A stretch of 64,000 nt of DNA from Achromobacter insolitus. Its GTDB lineage: Bacteria > Pseudomonadota > Gammaproteobacteria > Burkholderiales > Burkholderiaceae_B. The stretch covers positions 62,001-126,000 of the forward strand of contig NZ_NJIF01000006.1 in NCBI RefSeq assembly GCF_002209555.1. Direction: 5' to 3'. The notes below the pieces were generated by a model. The model searched no databases, was not told the origin of the DNA, and saw only the letters and a list, made by a program, of their open reading frames with translations. Position numbers and translations under genes: made by a program. This document shows, piece by piece, positions 35,755-46,700 of the stretch. Within the stretch, counting starts at the first letter, position 1; each line of letters begins with the position of its first letter.

Positions 35755-36669
35755 GTGAAGGATGCTGGCCAGTACCAGACACACGCCGCCACCGTGCTCG
35801 AACCCAGTCCCGCATCGGACTGGCTTTACCACTGCGCGATGAGCCTGCTCAAGCTGCCGGCCGACGACGCCATATCGGAACAGCTGGCGTACATGGGCGA
35901 GACCTCCGACGTGGACCGGTCCTGGATGATCGAATACCGCCCGGACATGCTGCGCCTGCGCAATACCCACGAATGGTGCCGGGGCCAGACCGAGCCTTTC
36001 GTCGCCGAACTCCAGGACGTGCCGACTACGCTGATCGCCTGGCTGCACAAGTTCATGATGAAGGGCCAGGCGGTTGCCATACATGATGTCAACGACCTGC
36101 CCCGCACCGCGCGCGCGATCCAGGTCGAGTTCCAGCGCCAGGGAAATAAGAGCGTGCTGAGCGTGCCGGTTTTCCATGACGGAAAGCTCTACGGCATCAT
36201 CGGTTTCGACACCACCGTCCGGCACCGCAACTGGTCTGCCGGCGAAGTCGGCGCCCTCTTCCAATGCGCCAACCTGATCGGACAAGCCAAGTACGGAAAC
36301 GGCCGCGATCCCCACCGGCCGCGCCATGACAGCGCCACCTCGGTGATCTATCTGAGCATGCGCGGCGTGGTCCGCGGTGTGCTGCCCGAAACCATTGTGG
36401 GGGTGCGCTCCGCGGGAAACTACAGCGAAATCTGGCTTGAAGACGGATCCATGGTGCTGGACTCCCGTGCGCTCGGCATATGGTCGACCCTGTTGCCGGA
36501 GAAGACCTTCTTCCGGGTGCACCGGACCGCCATTGCAAACGCGCTGCATGTCATGGACGTGGACCGCAGAAGCGTGGACAAGTGGCTGATCAGGATGCGA
36601 GCGGTGGACGAAACCTGGCCGGTGTCCCGGTCATACCGCAAGCCGCTGCGCGAACGCATGGGGATCTGA
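35755..36669 (+). CDS. GAF-LytTR transcriptional regulator
   Basis: A 304-residue regulator. An N-terminal GAF-like sensor (about residues 15-175) includes DRSWMIEYRPDMLRLRNTHEWC, SVLSVPVFHDGKLYGIIGFDTTVRHRNW and a final helix. A LytTR DNA-binding domain (about 205-300) shows GVRSAGNYSEIWLEDGS, LLPEKTFFRVHRTAIANALHVM and a basic RMRAVDETWPVSRSYRKPLRERM. GTG at 35755 has AGGGGGAA 7 nt upstream and is preferred over an ATG at 35731. It is encoded right before, and on the same strand as, the serine-hydrolase operon, which it probably controls from the 151-bp gap. Confidence 0.85.
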   Translation: MKDAGQYQTHAATVLEPSPASDWLYHCAMSLLKLPADDAISEQLAYMGETSDVDRSWMIEYRPDMLRLRNTHEWCRGQTEPFVAELQDVPTTLIAWLHKFMMKGQAVAIHDVNDLPRTARAIQVEFQRQGNKSVLSVPVFHDGKLYGIIGFDTTVRHRNWSAGEVGALFQCANLIGQAKYGNGRDPHRPRHDSATSVIYLSMRGVVRGVLPETIVGVRSAGNYSEIWLEDGSMVLDSRALGIWSTLLPEKTFFRVHRTAIANALHVMDVDRRSVDKWLIRMRAVDETWPVSRSYRKPLRERMGI

Positions 36670-36712
36670 ATCCAGCCCGCCGGCCACGACGCCCCGTCAA
36701 TATGCAATTCGT

Positions 36713-36724
36713 CATGCCGGCATG
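36713..36724. promoter_or_regulatory. 12-bp palindrome CATGCCGGCATG before the serine-hydrolase operon
   Basis: Perfect palindrome in the 151-bp gap between the LytTR gene and the first hydrolase gene. It is flanked by two TTCGTC motifs (36708-36713 and 36730-36735). LytTR proteins usually bind spaced direct repeats rather than palindromes, so the TTCGTC pair is the better candidate for that regulator. Confidence 0.35.
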
Positions 36725-36820
36725 TTGTTTCGTCCTTGGAGAAGTGGCCGCGCATCGAGTTTTTGGGATCATCGCGCATGCGGAGGAAATCCCCGTTCCT
36801 CGAGCTACCTGGAGAACCGC

Positions 36821-37966
36821 ATGCCGACGTCCCGCATCCTGTCGCGCCTCACCATACTGGCGCTGAGCGCCGCCTGCGCCGTGGGCGCAAGCCAGGCGCG
36901 GGCGACCGACCTTGCCTTGCAGGATGCCGTCTCCATGGCAGGCATGCAGCTGTATCTGAATTCAGGCGCGCCTGGGTTGATCATCGCTGCGGTGCGCGGC
37001 GATGACGTGGTGGTCCAGGGTTATGGCGAAACCGCGCCGGGCAGCGGCGTCGAGCCCGACGGACGATCCATTTTCCGGATCGCTTCCGTTTCGAAAGTAT
37101 TTGCGGGCGACGTGCTGGCGGCGCTGGCGGCCAAAAACAAGCTCAAGCTGACCGATCCCCTGGCGAAATATGCGCCGGAGAACGCCAGGGTGGAAAGCAA
37201 CGGCCGCCCGTTGACGCTGCTGGACCTGGCCACGCATTCCGCCGGCCTGCCCCGCGAACTGCCCAATCCCGATGCCAAGCCGTCCGACAACCCGTTCGCG
37301 GCGTTCGATCGCGCCTATTACTGGAAATGGATCGGTAGCCACAAGCCGGCTTATGTGCCCGGCACCACCACGCTGTACTCGAACCTGGGGTTCGGGCTGC
37401 TGGGCGATGCGCTGGCCAAGGCCGGCGGCGCGGATTATTCGACGGTGCTCGCGGACGAAGTCCTGAAGCCGGCCGGCATGGCCGACACCACCAATGCGCT
37501 GTCAGATGCCCAGAAAAAACGCTTGATGACCGGCCTGGACCCGTTCGACAAACCGGATCCCAACGCCCCAGTCCCCGACGTGATGTACGCCAGCGCCGGC
37601 ATCTACTCCACCGCCGATGACATGGTGCGCTGGATGCGCTGGCATCTGGACGGCGCCAGGCAGGCCAGGGAGGCAGCCTTGCTGGCCCACACCTTGTGGC
37701 TGCCTTATGACGGGCTGAAATCCGTCGTGGGCACCGAGGTCACCGATGCCGACGGCATGGGGCTGGGCTGGGTCGTGACCCTGCCGCGCAACGGCACCCC
37801 CTTGCTGCTGGGCAAAAGCGGCGGCCTGGGCGGCTTCATGTCCTACGCGGTCCTGTCGCCCAACCGGGGGCTGGGCGTATTCGTCGTCGCCAGCCGCGTG
37901 AACTTCGCCATGTTCGGCAATATCCATTCCCAGGTGCGCGAATTGGCGGCAGAGTTGGCGCGGTGA
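36821..37966 (+). CDS. Secreted serine hydrolase, class C beta-lactamase/AmpH-like
   Basis: A 381-residue periplasmic penicillin-binding-type serine hydrolase. After a signal peptide (LTILALSAACAVGASQARA) come Ser89-x-x-Lys92 (IASVSKVF), Tyr188-x-Asn190 (TTLYSNLGFG) and the KSG triad (LLGKSGGLGGF). The length and order match AmpH-type DD-peptidases and class C beta-lactamases. Gene context does not favour a resistance role; peptidoglycan or D-amino ester hydrolysis is more likely. The start at 36821 has GGAG 7 nt upstream. A GTGA overlap couples it to the following outer-membrane barrel gene. Confidence 0.88.
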   Translation: MPTSRILSRLTILALSAACAVGASQARATDLALQDAVSMAGMQLYLNSGAPGLIIAAVRGDDVVVQGYGETAPGSGVEPDGRSIFRIASVSKVFAGDVLAALAAKNKLKLTDPLAKYAPENARVESNGRPLTLLDLATHSAGLPRELPNPDAKPSDNPFAAFDRAYYWKWIGSHKPAYVPGTTTLYSNLGFGLLGDALAKAGGADYSTVLADEVLKPAGMADTTNALSDAQKKRLMTGLDPFDKPDPNAPVPDVMYASAGIYSTADDMVRWMRWHLDGARQAREAALLAHTLWLPYDGLKSVVGTEVTDADGMGLGWVVTLPRNGTPLLLGKSGGLGGFMSYAVLSPNRGLGVFVVASRVNFAMFGNIHSQVRELAAELAR

Positions 37967-39135
37967 AAAGATTTTGTCGGACGCTGCGCAAAGCCGCGGC
38001 GGCAGCGCTGTTGAGCGTGGCTGCCCAGGGTGCCGGCGCGCAGGAAGCCCGGGATATCTTCAAGACGGAGATTTTCCTGACCCCCTACAGCGAACTGGGC
38101 GACGGCGGCGAAACCTATCCGCAGTTAAACGGCCGGTTCCTGCTGATGACCGGCTACACCGGGTTCTTCGGCGTGCAGGACGATAACGGCCAGCTCCCGC
38201 GCTCGCACTGGAGCAGCGTCCAGCCCACCGCGGAAGCCGCCCTGGTCCTGCAGCTGACGCGGCAGTTTTCCATCCGCACCAAGGCGACCTTCAATTCGTC
38301 CACCAACGACACCAAGGACAATGCCTTCTCCGACCTGGGCGTGGACCTGGACAATCTGTTCGCCGCCTACACCGCGGACAACTACGCGCTATATGGCGGC
38401 AAGATGGACCTGGGCTTCGGCGACGCCTGGCATGTGGTCGACGGCTTATACACAGGTTTTAACGAAAACTCCGAGTTCCGCGGCTCGATCGGGCTGGGCG
38501 GTCGCTACACCCTGGGCACTTCTGGCAGCGGAACGCATTCCGTGGCCGCCATCCTGTTCAAGCGCGACAACACCGCCATGAACCATCGGCTGAGCCTGGA
38601 CGGGGGCCTCATCGGGCCCGATCAACCCCCGATGTTCAGCGACCAGCTGAAGTCCTTCATTCTTTCCTATGATTTCCGCGACCTGCCAGGGCTGGAGGGC
38701 CTGTCTGGCGGGCTGGATGCCGGCCGGCTGCACCTGGATCCCCAGCAGGGAAAAAGCGCCAACACGGTATCGGCGCGCCTGCGCTACGACGCGCCCGTGG
38801 GCCGCGCCTGGAACCTGAGCTGGTTCAACGAGGCCACCTATTCCAGCGCCTTTCGCGGAGCGCCCGTGTCCAACGGCAACGGCGTCACCTCCCTATCGCT
38901 GTCGCGCGACCGCTGGCAGTTGACCGCCACGGCGGCCGTGCGCAAGCTGTCCGGCAACGGCCAGGAACTGGCCCGATACGGCTTGCAGGACGATACGGAT
39001 TGGGGCATTTCAGGCGCGGTCACTTACGTCACTCCCATTGGTTTCATCGTGCAGGCAGGAGTCACGCATCAACGCGACCAAACCTTGCGCATCAACCAGG
39101 GCGTTTTTCGCATCGCTTATCAAGCAGGATTCTGA
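37963..39135 (+). CDS. Predicted outer-membrane beta-barrel protein
   Basis: A 390-residue exported protein of no family I can name. Signal peptide: basic MKRFCRTLRK, then AAAAALLSVAAQGAGAQ. The rest alternates polar and hydrophobic residues in barrel-like strands (FLLMTGYTGFFGVQDD, AALVLQLTRQFSIRTKATF, NYALYGGKMDLGFGDAW, SFILSYDFRDL). It ends with FRIAYQAGF, the terminal Phe typical of outer-membrane barrels. It may be a porin or substrate channel for products of the two hydrolases around it. The start codon is GTG at 37963, inside the previous gene's stop (GTGA). Confidence 0.7.
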   Translation: MKRFCRTLRKAAAAALLSVAAQGAGAQEARDIFKTEIFLTPYSELGDGGETYPQLNGRFLLMTGYTGFFGVQDDNGQLPRSHWSSVQPTAEAALVLQLTRQFSIRTKATFNSSTNDTKDNAFSDLGVDLDNLFAAYTADNYALYGGKMDLGFGDAWHVVDGLYTGFNENSEFRGSIGLGGRYTLGTSGSGTHSVAAILFKRDNTAMNHRLSLDGGLIGPDQPPMFSDQLKSFILSYDFRDLPGLEGLSGGLDAGRLHLDPQQGKSANTVSARLRYDAPVGRAWNLSWFNEATYSSAFRGAPVSNGNGVTSLSLSRDRWQLTATAAVRKLSGNGQELARYGLQDDTDWGISGAVTYVTPIGFIVQAGVTHQRDQTLRINQGVFRIAYQAGF

Positions 39136-39142
39136 GGCCATC

Positions 39143-40720
39143 ATGAACAGCAGACACACGCTCATTGCCGGGGTATTCGTTCTTGCACTGGGCGGCGCTA
39201 CGCCAACCTGGTCACAGCCGGTGACCATCGCCAACGCCCCCAACCCGCCCGCCGACGCGGTGGCCATTCCTGCCGGAAGCAGGGAACGCGCGGTGCAGGA
39301 ACTGCCGCGCGTCGTCGCGGAAATCATGAAACGCAGCCAGGTCCCGGGGATGGCGGTCGCGGTGGTCGTCGATGGCAAGACCGTGCTGACGCAGGGCTAC
39401 GGCACGCGGGAAGTGGGCAAACAGGCGCCCGTGGATGCGCACACCGTGTTCCAGATCGCCTCGATCTCAAAATCGCTCTCGGCGACAGTCGCGGCCATCG
39501 AAGTGTCCCAAGGCAAGGCCGCCTGGGACGATCCCGTATCGCGTTACTTGCCGGACTTCAAGCTCGGCAATGCCTATGTGTCAGAACACGCCACCATCGG
39601 CGACTACTTTGCCCACCGCTCCGGCTTGCCGGGCACCGCCGGCGACGATCTTGAAGACCTGGGCTTTAGCCGCAACGAGGTCCTCGCCCGTCTGCGCCTG
39701 CTGCCGCTGGACGCATTCCGCACCTCTTACCACTACGCCAACTTCAGCACCACCATAGGCGCGGAGGCAGTCGCCAAGGCCGCCGGACGCCCCTGGGAAG
39801 CGCTTGCCGACGAGCAACTCTTCAAGCCGCTGGGCATGAAATCGACCAGCTACCGCTACCGCGACTTCGAAGCTCACACCAACCGCGCCGTGCTGCACGC
39901 CTATCAGAACGGTCGGTTCGTGCCGGCGGGCCAGCGCGATGCGGATCAGCAAGCGCCCGCGGGCGGCGTGTCCTCCACGGTCGTCGACCTGGCGGAATGG
40001 CTGAAGCTGTTGCTGGCGGACGGACAGTACCAAGGCAAGGCCATGATCTCCCCTGCCGCCCTGCTGCCCGCGCTCTCTCCCCAGGCATTCAGCGCCCGCG
40101 CGCACGACCTGGACTCGCGCTCGGGCTTTTATGGCTATGGCTTCAACGTCAACACGGAGCTGGGAGGGCGTCCTTCCATGGGGCATTCCGGCGCCTTCCT
40201 GATGGGAACAGGCACTACCTTCAGGATCGTGCCGTCCGCCGGCATCGGCATCGTGGTGCTGACCAATGGCGCGCCGGTGGGCGCGGCGGAATCCGTCGCT
40301 GCCTCGTTCATCGACACTGCGCTGTACGGCAAGCCCACGCGCGACTGGTTTGCCGCCTACAACGGCGCCATGAAGGCATTCTTCGAGCCCCAGGCAGATC
40401 TGTCCGGTCAGGCCGATCCTGCCAGGCCCGCGGCGCCGCAAGCGCTGTCGCAATACACGGGGCGCTTCGACAATCCCTATTACGGCCCCGCCGAAATCCA
40501 GGAGGCCAACGGCGCCCTGACGCTGGTACTGGGTCCGAAAGGCATGCGCTTCCCCATGCGGCACTGGGACGGCGACACTTTCGCCTTCTCGCCGGCGGGC
40601 GAAGCCGAGCTGGTCGCGTCCCTGGCGTCCCTCTCCTTCGGCAAGAGCCAAGGGCAGGTCCAGGACTTCGACATCAAGTTCTACGGCGACAACGGCCTGG
40701 GACGGTGGACCCGCAAGTAG
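39143..40720 (+). CDS. Secreted serine hydrolase with C-terminal lipocalin-like extension
   Basis: A 525-residue beta-lactamase-fold hydrolase. A signal peptide ends TWSQP. The active-site set is Ser107-x-x-Lys110 (IASISKSL), Tyr198-x-Asn200 (YHYANFS) and HSG (MGHSGAFLM). After the roughly 390-residue catalytic domain a C-terminal beta-rich domain (LSQYTGRFDNPYYGPAEIQEANGALTLVLGPKG... to GRWTRK) resembles the DUF3471-type extension seen in esterase/peptidase relatives. It begins 7 bp after the barrel gene and closes the operon; a strong hairpin follows 2 bp past the stop. Substrate unknown; D-amino peptides or esters are plausible. Confidence 0.88.
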   Translation: MNSRHTLIAGVFVLALGGATPTWSQPVTIANAPNPPADAVAIPAGSRERAVQELPRVVAEIMKRSQVPGMAVAVVVDGKTVLTQGYGTREVGKQAPVDAHTVFQIASISKSLSATVAAIEVSQGKAAWDDPVSRYLPDFKLGNAYVSEHATIGDYFAHRSGLPGTAGDDLEDLGFSRNEVLARLRLLPLDAFRTSYHYANFSTTIGAEAVAKAAGRPWEALADEQLFKPLGMKSTSYRYRDFEAHTNRAVLHAYQNGRFVPAGQRDADQQAPAGGVSSTVVDLAEWLKLLLADGQYQGKAMISPAALLPALSPQAFSARAHDLDSRSGFYGYGFNVNTELGGRPSMGHSGAFLMGTGTTFRIVPSAGIGIVVLTNGAPVGAAESVAASFIDTALYGKPTRDWFAAYNGAMKAFFEPQADLSGQADPARPAAPQALSQYTGRFDNPYYGPAEIQEANGALTLVLGPKGMRFPMRHWDGDTFAFSPAGEAELVASLASLSFGKSQGQVQDFDIKFYGDNGLGRWTRK

Positions 40721-40721
40721 T

Positions 40722-40760
40722 CTGCGGGGCCGCCTATCAGAAGCGATAGGCGGCCCGCAG
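40722..40760. terminator. Shared bidirectional hairpin between hydrolase and autotransporter genes
   Basis: Arms 40722-40738 and 40745-40760 pair over 16 bp with one bulged G and a 6-nt loop. The minus-strand arm includes the last codons and stop of the autotransporter gene; on the plus strand the hairpin starts 2 bp after the hydrolase stop. No U-run, but the stem is very stable. Confidence 0.6.
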
Positions 40761-43700
40761 GGTCAGGGACTGGTCGCGGTATTGGCCGTTGCCGCGCAGG
40801 CCGTACTCTGTCTTGAACTCCACGCCCTTGCGGGTCACGTATTCCAGCCCCGCCGACAGATTGCCGTAGGTCTTCGGCATGCCGGACCGCAGCGTGAAAG
40901 GCACCGCGCCTGGACCATTGAGCTGCATGGTGGTGACCACGTCGCCCCCGCTGAGAAAGCTCATGCCGCCCGCTACGTATGACCGCAAAGTCGCGCCGTT
41001 GGCAAGATCCTTGCGTCCACCCAGCTCTATCATGGGCGTGGCCATGAACGAGGTCGTATCGTTTCCGCGCACCTTCAGGTTGAAGGCTCCGGCCCCCTGT
41101 TCGCCATAGCCTTCCTGCCGGACATGGTTTACATCGAAATCCACGTACGGACGCAGGTACCACGAGGGCTGACTGAACTCGTAGGCGGTGCGCAGCCGGG
41201 CGGCAAGAAAGGAAGATTCCGGCTTGCTCTTGGCCACGCCATCCAGCGTGCCGCGCGACATCCTGCTTTTCTCCACGCCGCCGTGGACGGCAACGGACAC
41301 CTGCCACGGCGCATTGTTGTACTTCAAGGCCAGGCCGCCCGCGTAGGTGTCGCTATTGCCCGAAAGGTCCGAGGCCGAGGTGGTCTTGCCGTAGGCGTAG
41401 CTCAGCGACCCGCCCAGGAACCAGTTGGTGGCGATTTCCCGTTGTGCGCCCACAGTGAGCGTGCTTTGGCGGACGCGGTAGCCCTCGTCGTCCGACGTGG
41501 ACTTGCGCTGCGTCCAGTTGGTGTCCAGCCGCGTCCAGACGCAATCGCCTTCGCGCAGGATCGTGCTTTCACCGACGAACGTCGGACAACTCATCATCCG
41601 GTTCAACGATGCGTAGGACGCGTGCATCTGGTTGGCAGCGCGGGCAAACTGGCCATCATGGGCAATGCCGTTCAACGCATCGCGGTACTGCTCCGCGCTC
41701 TGGATTCCCGTGAATTTGTCGAAGGTGGAGGCATCGCTCTTTTTTCCCTGGTCCCACAGCGCCTGCAGCGAATTCGCGATCCTCGCGCGATCGGCATTGA
41801 GCGGGAACGCGGCGGGAGTAAAGTCGGCATCGACGGAAATCAAGGGATCGCGCAAGCCCGCGGCGCCGTTGTTCTTGAGCGTGTACTGGAACAAGGGGCT
41901 ATCGCTTGCGGTCGCGGGCATGCTGTCTTGTTCGGCAGCGAAATGGCCGATGCCCAGCCACACGTTCTTTACGGGATTGCGCAATACCGGCCTGACGGTG
42001 CCGGCCAGGGTCGATGGACCCGAGACCGAAATGAAGTCGCTGTTATGGCCGCCAAAATCCAGGTCCGGCCGGTAGGTCCCCGTGTGGTTCAACGTGCCCG
42101 TGATGCGCGTGGCCGTGAACACACCCGGGCCGCCGGGGTTCAGGATGCCGGCGCTGGCCAGATCGCCCTGGAATCGCGCGCCGCTATATAGCGTGGCGCC
42201 CGGGTTGTTGTTGAAGGTGCTGCCGGGACCCATCAGCACATCGCCCGCCACGGTCCCGTTGTTATAGACGACGGCAGCGCCGGCCACGTCGATCGCCGTC
42301 TTCGCCTGGATGACGCCGGCGTTGGTGATGGTGGTGCCAGCAAAAGGCGTCACCGCCAGGATGCCTGTTCCGGAGGTGCTGTCGGCGCTGACCAGCGCGT
42401 TCTGACCCAGGTTGACCGAAATGGCCCGGCCGCCCCCATAGGCGCCGTTGCTCAGCGCGACCACGGCCGGCGAACTTCCGCCGGAGGCGATCACCTGTGC
42501 CGCATGGCCGATGTCTATGCTTAGCGGCCCGCCGTAAGCCGGATCATTGCCCGGGGTGCTGTATTGGTAGAGGACGCCATCCTTGAACACGCCGCCTCCG
42601 CCCACGCTCATTGCCAGGATCGCGGGCGCGTTCGAGCCTGAGGTCTGGACCGTTCCTCCCGTGCCGACGGTCACGTTAACCGCGCCGCCGTTGCCCTTGC
42701 CGCCGGTGAGGCCGGCATTCTGTACGAGGCCGGCCAAGGATTGCGAGAAAGACTGGTCGCCCGCCAATCCGCCGCCCCCGCCCACGCTCTGCGCCAATAT
42801 GCCGGCAGCCCCCCGGCCCGAGGTCGCCACCCGGCCCGCGACGGACACAGTGACCGTGTTGCCGTCGCCACCTTGCGCGGGGGAAGCAACGGATTGCAAG
42901 GCCACCAGGCCTGCTTGCGTCGCCAAGCCGGCGATGCCCCCGCCGCCGCCCACGCTTTGCGCGACGATGGCGTGCGAATTCGTGCCGGCCGTGACGATGC
43001 TGCCGCCCACGTCCTGCGTCACGGTAACGGTCCCTGCGGGGCCTGCCATTGGCGCGCTCGAACCGAACCTGATGTTCGCCGCATTCGCGGCGGGTCCGGC
43101 GCCGTTGTCTATCGTGACAAGTCCACCGCCCCCGCCGACACTTTGCGCCAGCACGCCGAACGACAGCGCGCCGCTCGTGGCGATGCTGCCGCCCGTGTTC
43201 GTAACCGTGACATTGCCGCCCGCACCATTCAGGTTACTGGCAAACGGGCCTCCCGCATCGGTCGCGGTGCTGCCCAGCCGGATATCGACGCCGCTGAGGA
43301 TAACGGTGGACGACACTGCGGCCACGCCGCCGCCACCGCCCACGCTTTGCGCGAGTATCCCCGGCGCATACACGCCTTGCGTCACGATGCGGCCGAGGTT
43401 GTTGGCCGCATTTACGGAACCGGCGGACAACTGGCTCGCGCTGAATCCACTGTAGCTGTCTGACGGATAGTCGCCGCCCACGTTGATGGAGAGGGTGGCG
43501 GTCTGCGCAATGGCGGCGACGCTCGCATTGCGCATGGCCAAGGCGCTGACGCCCCCGCCTCCGCCCACGCTCTGCGCCAGGATCCCCGCCGAACCACTCC
43601 CACCGGTCGCGAGCGTCCCCCCGTGGACCACGCTTGCCGCGCCTCCCGTGCTCGTCTTCATGCCCTGCCCCGGATCTCCCGCGGCGCCCAGGGATAGCGT

Positions 43701-46700
43701 CGATGTGGCCTGGCTCCACAGGAACAGAGGCTGGTCGACCATCGATATGCCGCCACCTCCGCCGACGCTCTGTGCAAGGATCCCAGGCGCTTGACTGCCC
43801 TGCGTCGTGACCCGGCTGGTCGAGGCGCTGGCATCGACCGTGACCGCGCCGCCCGCGCCGCTGGCTCCCGCCAGGCCGCCGTTGCGCACATTGATGAGCC
43901 CGCCCAGCAGAGACCCGCCCTTCGTCCCCAGAATATTGATGATGCGCGTGATCCCGTCGATGATCGCGGGCGCCTGGCCCCCCGCGCCGGCCGACACCAC
44001 CGCCTGCAGATCCTGGCCGCTGGCAGCGCTTCTGCCGCCGCCTCCGCCTATGCTTTGGGCGACGATGCCGGCCGAACCATTGCCCTGCGTCGCGATCGTT
44101 CCGGTGTTTGTGACGATCGCCGGATCGGAGGCGGTGCCGCCACCGGTGCCCGCCGCGCCGCCGTTGCCGCCGGTCTGATGCGTAATGTTCGTTTGCGGCA
44201 GCGCCACGGTAAACAGATCCTGCGCGCCCGATTCGGCCGCCTTGATCAACGCATCGATGCTGGACAACAGCGTGGACGCCCCCGCCGAATCTATCGCTCC
44301 GGCGTTGCCGCCCCCGCCGCCCACGCTCTGCGCAAGAATGCCGAGCGCGTGATCGCCCGCCGTGGCGATGGCGCCGTCGTTGCGCACGCTGAAGGCGCTG
44401 GCCGCATTACCTGCCCCGCCGTTGCCGCCGGCCGTCACGCCGACGGACAGGCTGACGGCCTTGCTGAACGCGAGTTGCGGCCCCTTCTCCAGCCAATCGG
44501 CTGCTTTCGTCAACAAGCCGGCCAGGTTACCTGGCGCGCCCAGGATGTCATTGAATGAGCTGGCGTCATGCATCTGGACTATGCCGCCGTTGCCGCCACC
44601 CCCGCCTATGCTTTGCGCGACGATCCCGGCCGCTCCGACGCCCGCCGTCGCGATAATGCCGGTAACGTCATTTCCGGCTTGCACGGGGCCGCCGCTGCCG
44701 CCTGGGCCTCCCTGCCCGCCATGCTGGACGGTCAATTGCAGATTGATCAGCGAATTGCCGATGACTGGCGTCTTGACGGGCGCCAACACACCGCCGCCAT
44801 TGCCGCCGCCTCCGCCTATGCTCTGGACCAGCACGCCATTGCTGTGCGCGTCCAAGGTATGGATTTCCCCCTGGTTCATAACCAGGATCGTGCCGCCATC
44901 GCCAGCCCCTTGGCCCGCGCCGCCGTTGGAAACCGCCAGCGTGACCGCCCCGCTCGGGTTGTCGCCCAGTTGCGGCGCAATCGTGACGACGCGGGAGTTT
45001 GCCAAGCCGCCGCTGCCGCCGCCTCCGCCTAGGCTTTGGGCCAGCACGCCATTGCTGTGCGCGCCCTGCGTCGTAATGACGCCCTGCCTGGCCTGCGTAA
45101 ACGACACCGTGTTGCCGGAGCCGCCGCTACCGCCCTTGCCGCCGGTCGCCAGCGCCACGTTGAGTCCCACGCCCACCCCCACCGCATTGGCCGAGCCGCC
45201 GCTGCCTCCCCCGCCGCCGATGCTTTGCAACACCACGCCGGAGGCATTGCCGCCCCGGGTCAGGATTTTTCCTTGTGAGAAAAACTGGATCAGGCCGCCG
45301 TTGCCTGCCGCGCCTCCAGAGCCGCCGATGGCCACCGACGCGATGACGCCGGTGCTGTTCGCGTCGCCGCCCACCCCGCCGCCGCCGCCGATGCTTTGCA
45401 GCAGCACAGCGGCGCTGTTGTCGCCCGAGGTGTCGATGCCGCCGCTGTTCGACATGGCGATGCCTCCGCCGGCACCGCCCGTTCCGCCGTGCCCTCCGCC
45501 CACGGCGATGATCCCGTTGCTCGAGGAGGCCAGCCCGCCGCCGCCACCCGCGCTATTCGCGATGACGGCGGCGGCGTCGTTGCCATAGGTGCTGATGGCG
45601 CCTGCATTGGTGATGGTGATCGCTTGCCCCGCGACGGCGCCCGCGCCGCCATTGCCTCCCGCTCCGAATGCGCCGCTGGCGCCGCCGGGACCACCCTCTC
45701 CGCCCAGGACGCTGGCCACGATGCCCTTCGCGCCCACGGTGTCATTCGTGCCGACCGTGATCGAGCCCGTGTTCGTGATCGTGATGGCGCCTGGCGATCC
45801 GCCCGCGCCTCCATCGTGGCCCCCCGACCACGAGCCATTGCCGCCGTTGCCGCCATTGCCGCCCTGGGTCAGCGCATAGATGCCAATTCCGCGATTGCCA
45901 TCGGCCAGGATCGCGCCGCCGTTGTTGATGGTGATCTGGCCGGCGTTGCCTCCCGCAGCCGCCTTGGTGTCGGTGCCGTTGGCGGTTGACGCATTGCCGC
46001 CGAGGGAGCGGGCGATCACGCCATGCCCCCCATCGCCGTGGCCAGCGACGGACACGCCCGCCGATGACGTGAACGTGACCGCCGAGGCATCGCCGCCACG
46101 CCCGGCATCGCTGTGCCCGCCGAAGTCCCCCGTGTGTTCAGCCGCGCCGCCGTTTCCGCCCGACGAGATCAGGCCCACCCCCGCGCTGACGTCGCCCGGC
46201 CCCGGTCCGCGCGCGGTCACCGATGTCGTGCCTTGCAGGATCACGGCCGCCAGGCCGGCGCCACCGCCATGGCCGGATGTGTACGCCCCGCTGAAGCCAT
46301 CGGCGATGGCGCTGTCCGTTCCCGCCCCGCCCCAGGACTGGACGGCGATGCCGAAGCCCGTGCCCGATACCGTCACATTGTTCAGCGTGGCACGGGCCTG
46401 ATGCCCGTCGCCGCCGATGCCGTAGCCGCCATTAGGCCCGTCCGCATTGCCCCACAGGCCGCCGTTGCCTCCGGTCGAATACAGGTCTATGCCGCGGCCC
46501 GCGGCATAGACCGTGCTGGCTGCCAGGGTGTAGTCGATGATCCGCCCGCCGCCGCCATTGCCGCCCCAGTGGTTTTCGTTTGCGTCCCTGCCGTTACCCC
46601 CGTTACCGCCGCTGACGTCGATCAGGATGCCGGTCTGGCCCGGCGCGCCCGCGCTGATGCGCTGGTTGCTGTCCGTCTGCACGAAGTCGCGCTGTCCCCA

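Noticed and set aside
36821-37966. AmpC-type antibiotic-resistance beta-lactamase
   Set aside because: Active-site motifs are shared by DD-peptidases and esterases; there is no adjacent ampR, and the operon context points to another substrate.
42580-45480. Regularly spaced GC-rich repeats that could suggest a CRISPR or tandem-repeat array
   Set aside because: The repeats are in frame within the autotransporter and encode QS[IVL]GGGGG with variable spacing and diverged DNA; no constant repeat-spacer layout.
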